A DNA stretch of 64,000 nt from Maricaulis maris (GTDB lineage Bacteria > Pseudomonadota > Alphaproteobacteria > Caulobacterales > Maricaulaceae), in the NCBI RefSeq assembly GCF_036322705.1, contig NZ_AP027270.1, positions 2,295,501 to 2,359,500 on the forward strand. Direction: 5' to 3'. Made by a program: the position numbers and the translations under genes. The notes under the pieces are model-generated. The model was not told the DNA's origin. It worked only from the letters and a program-made list of their open reading frames with translations, and did no database searches. Below, piece by piece: positions 61,527 through 64,000 of the stretch. Each line of letters begins with the position of its first letter. Positions within the stretch are counted from its first letter, which is position 1.

Positions 61527-62381
61527 TCAGCCTTGATAGACGACGTAGACGAAGGCGAACAGGAAGAGCCAGACCACGTCAACGAAGTGCCAGTACCAGG
61601 CCGCCGCTTCGAGACCGAAATGCTTCTTCGCGCTCATCTGGCCCGCCAGAAGGCGGAACAGGCAGACGGCGAGGAAGATCGTGCCGATGACAACGTGCGC
61701 GCCATGGAAGCCGGTCGCCATGAAGAAGGTCGCGCCGTAGAGATTGCCACCATCGGCCATCGAGAACGCGAATTCCGCATGGGAATACTCGATGACCTGC
61801 AGGCTGGTGAAGGCGAGGCCAAGGGCGACCGTGAAGATCAGGCCGATGATGGCCCCCTTGCGATCATCATGCTGCAGCGCGTGGTGGGCCCAGGTCACCG
61901 TGGTGCCCGAAAGCAGCAGGATGAGCGTATTCATCAGGGGCAGGTGCCACGGATTGAAGGTCTCGACACCAGCCGGCGGCCAGGTGGCCAGCGCCGGGTC
62001 AATGCGGACCTCATGGAAGATGGCGTATTCGAAGAAGGCCCAGAACCAGGCCACGAAGAACATGACTTCCGAAGCGATGAACAGGATCATGCCATAGCGC
62101 ATGCCGATATCGACAACGGCAGTGTGATCGCCGCGCTTGGATTCCTTGATCATGTCGCCCCACCAGCCGATCATCGTCCAGATGACGATGAGGAAGCCGA
62201 GGATCAGGCCGCCGAAGGAGCCGTCGCCATACATGAAGGCGAGCGGATGATCAGCGGCCACAAGGCCAGCCATGTTTCCAACAGCGCCAATGGCCAGAAG
62301 GAAAGCACCCAGCGAACCCACAAACGGCCACGGGCTCGGGTCAACCAGGTGGTAGTCGTGCTTAGCGGCATGCCCAGCCAT
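61527..62381 (-). CDS. ctaE: Cytochrome c oxidase subunit III
   Basis: 284 residues with seven membrane helices. HDYHLVDPSPWPFVGS is the usual N-terminus, with WWGDMIKESKRGDHT, FFVAWFWAFFEYAIFHEV and the FHGAHVVIGTIFL and WHFVDVVWLFLF blocks. It belongs to aa3-type haem-copper oxidase. Subunits I and II are not in the window. It follows ctaG by about 70 bases. Confidence 0.96.
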   Translation of the reverse strand: MAGHAAKHDYHLVDPSPWPFVGSLGAFLLAIGAVGNMAGLVAADHPLAFMYGDGSFGGLILGFLIVIWTMIGWWGDMIKESKRGDHTAVVDIGMRYGMILFIASEVMFFVAWFWAFFEYAIFHEVRIDPALATWPPAGVETFNPWHLPLMNTLILLLSGTTVTWAHHALQHDDRKGAIIGLIFTVALGLAFTSLQVIEYSHAEFAFSMADGGNLYGATFFMATGFHGAHVVIGTIFLAVCLFRLLAGQMSAKKHFGLEAAAWYWHFVDVVWLFLFAFVYVVYQG

Positions 62382-62451
62382 CGCGAATCTCCTGCGATCT
62401 CAAATCAGCGAAGTGTGCCCGTGATACGCGGCACACCCGAAAGGTTCAATG

Positions 62452-63018
62452 CTAAGGCGCGGCGTCGGTGTTGGCCGACCCCCCGTCTTGGGACTCAAAA
62501 AACGTATAGGACAAGGTGATGGCGGTGACATCATCCAAGTGCGGCTCGTCATCCAGCAGCGGATCGACGAAGAACAGGACCGGCATCTCGATGCTCTCGC
62601 CCGGTTGCAGCGTCTGCTGGGTGAAGCAGAAGCATTCCAGCTTCGAAAAATAGGTCGCCACCTTGTAGGGCGCGACATTATAGGTCGCGACGCCGGTAAC
62701 CGGCTGGTCGGAATTATTGGTCGCCGTGTAATAGGCCAGCGCCGATTCACCGATCCGCACCGTCATGGAGCGCTGCACCGGCTCGAAGGTCCAGGGCAGG
62801 TTGCGGTTGGTGTTGGCGTCGAAATAGACGGTGACTTCACGGTCAAGGATCGCACCGGCTTCGCCAACCGCGACCTGCGTCGTGCCACCATAGCCGGTGA
62901 CCCGGCAGAACAGATCATACAGCGGCACGGCAGCGTAGGCTGCGCCGATCATCACCACCGCTCCAAGAGCGGCTATCCCGGCCACACGGGCATTCTTGTT
63001 GGCGGGCAGACGGATCAT
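62452..63018 (-). CDS. ctaG: Cytochrome c oxidase copper chaperone CtaG/Cox11
   Basis: 188 residues: an N-terminal membrane helix (residues 10-33) and a periplasmic immunoglobulin-like domain with copper-binding cysteines in KLECFCFTQQTL (Cys 129 and 131). VPLYDLFCRVTGYGGTTQ is the conserved segment after the anchor. It delivers copper to the CuB site of subunit I. It starts three bases after the small upstream protein. Confidence 0.96.
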   Translation of the reverse strand: MIRLPANKNARVAGIAALGAVVMIGAAYAAVPLYDLFCRVTGYGGTTQVAVGEAGAILDREVTVYFDANTNRNLPWTFEPVQRSMTVRIGESALAYYTATNNSDQPVTGVATYNVAPYKVATYFSKLECFCFTQQTLQPGESIEMPVLFFVDPLLDDEPHLDDVTAITLSYTFFESQDGGSANTDAAP

Positions 63019-63021
63019 GAT

Positions 63022-63213
63022 CTAGCCCCCCGCCACATTCTGCCCGAGACGGACCACGGTGATCGCGAAGACGGCGAACATGAAGCCGACCAGTGACAGC
63101 GCGATGACGACATTGCGCTTCTTGCGGGCCGCTTCCTGCTCCGGCGTCAACTTGACGCTTTCACCGGTCGGCTGGCCTTCGCGGGCATTCATCAGATCAG
63201 GCTTGGTTGTCAT
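63022..63213 (-). CDS. Small CoxF-like membrane protein of the oxidase operon
   Basis: 63 residues: a charged N-terminal half (KLTPEQEAARKKRN) and one membrane helix (VVIALSLVGFMFAVFAITVV). Short single-helix proteins occur at this place, between ctaB and ctaG, in many alphaproteobacterial cta operons. A role in oxidase assembly or stability is likely from position only. Its ATG overlaps the ctaB stop by one base (TGATG). Confidence 0.75.
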   Translation of the reverse strand: MTTKPDLMNAREGQPTGESVKLTPEQEAARKKRNVVIALSLVGFMFAVFAITVVRLGQNVAGG

Positions 63214-64000
63214 CAGCTCACTCCAGGAATGGCTACATATGCACCAAATGCATGCTCAATGATCAATGCGGCAAAAAGGACCGTCAGATAGCCGATCGAA
63301 TAGGCGAACAGGTCGCGAGCGGCCTTGTCACCGGCGCGGACGGCATAGAGCGCGCCCTCCTCGGCCGATCCGGCCTCACCGGCGCGCGAGCGGAAGACCC
63401 GCCAGGCCAGCAGCAGGAAGAGCGCACCGCCACCCAGCGAGGTGGCGCCATAAACCGCACCGCCGAGCCCGGTCAGCACCGGCGCACCGGCGAAGACGAC
63501 CAGAACGATCGAATAGATGAGGATTTGCAGCCGCGTCGATTTGGCGCCCTTGGCGACCGGCATCATCGGGATGTTGGCCGCTTCGTAATCGCCGGACTTG
63601 TAGAGCGCCAGCGCCCAGGAATGGGGCGGGGTCCACAGGAAGATGATCATGAAGAGGATGACGGCATCGAGCGAGATCTCGCCGGTCACCGCGACCCAGC
63701 CGATCATCGGCGGGAAGGCTCCGGCGGCACCGCCAATGACGATATTCTGCGGCGTCGAGCGCTTGAGGATCATCGTGTAGATGACCGCATAGAAGAAGAT
63801 CGAGAAGGCCAGCAGGCCGGCCGCGAGATAATTGCTCGCCAGGGCCATCAGCAGGACCGACAGCACCGCCGCCACGACACCAAAACCGTAGGCATTGGCC
63901 ACCGACACCACACCGCGCGGGATCGGACGCTTGCGCGTGCGCTGCATGGTCGCGTCGATATCGGCGTCATAGGCCATGTTGAGCGCACCGGCCGCTCCGG
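63213..64000 (-). CDS. ctaB: Protoheme IX farnesyltransferase, 5' end off the window
   Basis: A leftward gene running in from the right edge. The visible part begins GAAGALN-MAYDADIDATMQRTRKRPIP, which contains the polyprenyl-substrate DxxxD motif (DADID), so the N-terminal residues lie beyond base 64000. The Met at 63977 is internal, not the start. Several membrane helices and YTMILKRSTPQNIVIGG-AAGAFPP follow. The enzyme makes haem O from haem B for the oxidase. Confidence 0.95.
   Translation of the reverse strand, partial: GAAGALNMAYDADIDATMQRTRKRPIPRGVVSVANAYGFGVVAAVLSVLLMALASNYLAAGLLAFSIFFYAVIYTMILKRSTPQNIVIGGAAGAFPPMIGWVAVTGEISLDAVILFMIIFLWTPPHSWALALYKSGDYEAANIPMMPVAKGAKSTRLQILIYSIVLVVFAGAPVLTGLGGAVYGATSLGGGALFLLLAWRVFRSRAGEAGSAEEGALYAVRAGDKAARDLFAYSIGYLTVLFAALIIEHAFGAYVAIPGVS

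Overview
The window reads as chromosomal DNA of a GC-rich, stalked or swarmer-type alphaproteobacterium close to Maricaulis/Hyphomonadaceae within the wider Caulobacterales. The reasons are a CcrM-type GANTC methyltransferase next to rnhB, with a CtrA-like box and two GANTC sites in its promoter region; a split b/b' ATP synthase stalk; ETF-ubiquinone oxidoreductase; an alphaproteobacterial ctaB-ctaG-ctaE-DUF983-surf1 cytochrome oxidase cluster; and curli genes with CsgH. Genus-level placement is inference from gene content, not from a database comparison. Coding density is high. No rRNA, tRNA, CRISPR array, prophage or insertion sequence was recognised.

Layout: 1-0.4 kb is a partial DUF1993 gene. 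0.6-2.4 kb is a curli group: a CsgH-like chaperone, a curlin-repeat fibre subunit and a second, longer CsgH-like protein. 2.5-4.3 kb holds a GHKL ATPase and a SleB-type cell wall hydrolase. 4.5-11.1 kb holds ppdK, glyS, a GFA-family protein and glyQ. 11.2-19.4 kb carries small proteins, a tRNA methyltransferase, the polyprenyl diphosphate synthase, a MraY/WecA-like transferase, ispE, a TPR lipoprotein and ETF-QO. 19.5-26.5 kb holds an uracil-DNA glycosylase, a split PAS/MCP energy-taxis pair, a radical SAM protein, an MHYT-GGDEF-EAL protein and rnhB. 26.6-33.5 kb holds ccrM, a hybrid histidine kinase, mutY, a DciA-like protein and two DsbA-like thiol oxidoreductases. 33.6-39.8 kb holds smc and the Fo ATP synthase operon (atpI-atpB-atpE-atpF'-atpF), closed by a strong terminator.

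39.9-41.7 kb is a hipBA-like toxin-antitoxin module with a repeat-rich control region. After a small membrane protein, 42.3-47.1 kb is the glycine cleavage operon gcvT-gcvH-gcvPA-gcvPB, read leftward and preceded by a tandem glycine riboswitch. 47.1-51.9 kb holds argS, a lipoprotein, ispH, a DUF1801 protein and rnhA. 51.9-57.5 kb holds a GAF/PAS hybrid kinase, a TonB-domain protein, an NfeD/SPFH pair and a peroxiredoxin. 57.6-64 kb holds YqgE, a PaaI thioesterase, an EAL protein, an acetyltransferase and the cytochrome oxidase assembly operon, which runs off the right edge inside ctaB.

Functional threads: isoprenoid and quinone supply (ispE, ispH, polyprenyl synthase) and respiration (ETF-QO, cytochrome oxidase, ATP synthase) lie near DNA maintenance genes (ccrM, mutY, UDG, rnhA, rnhB, smc) and several sensory or c-di-GMP proteins. 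The parts most worth a second look are the paired CsgH-like proteins around the curlin gene, the hipBA operator region, the ccrM control region, the riboswitch expression platform and the uracil-DNA glycosylase, which appears to lack two of the usual iron-sulfur cysteines.
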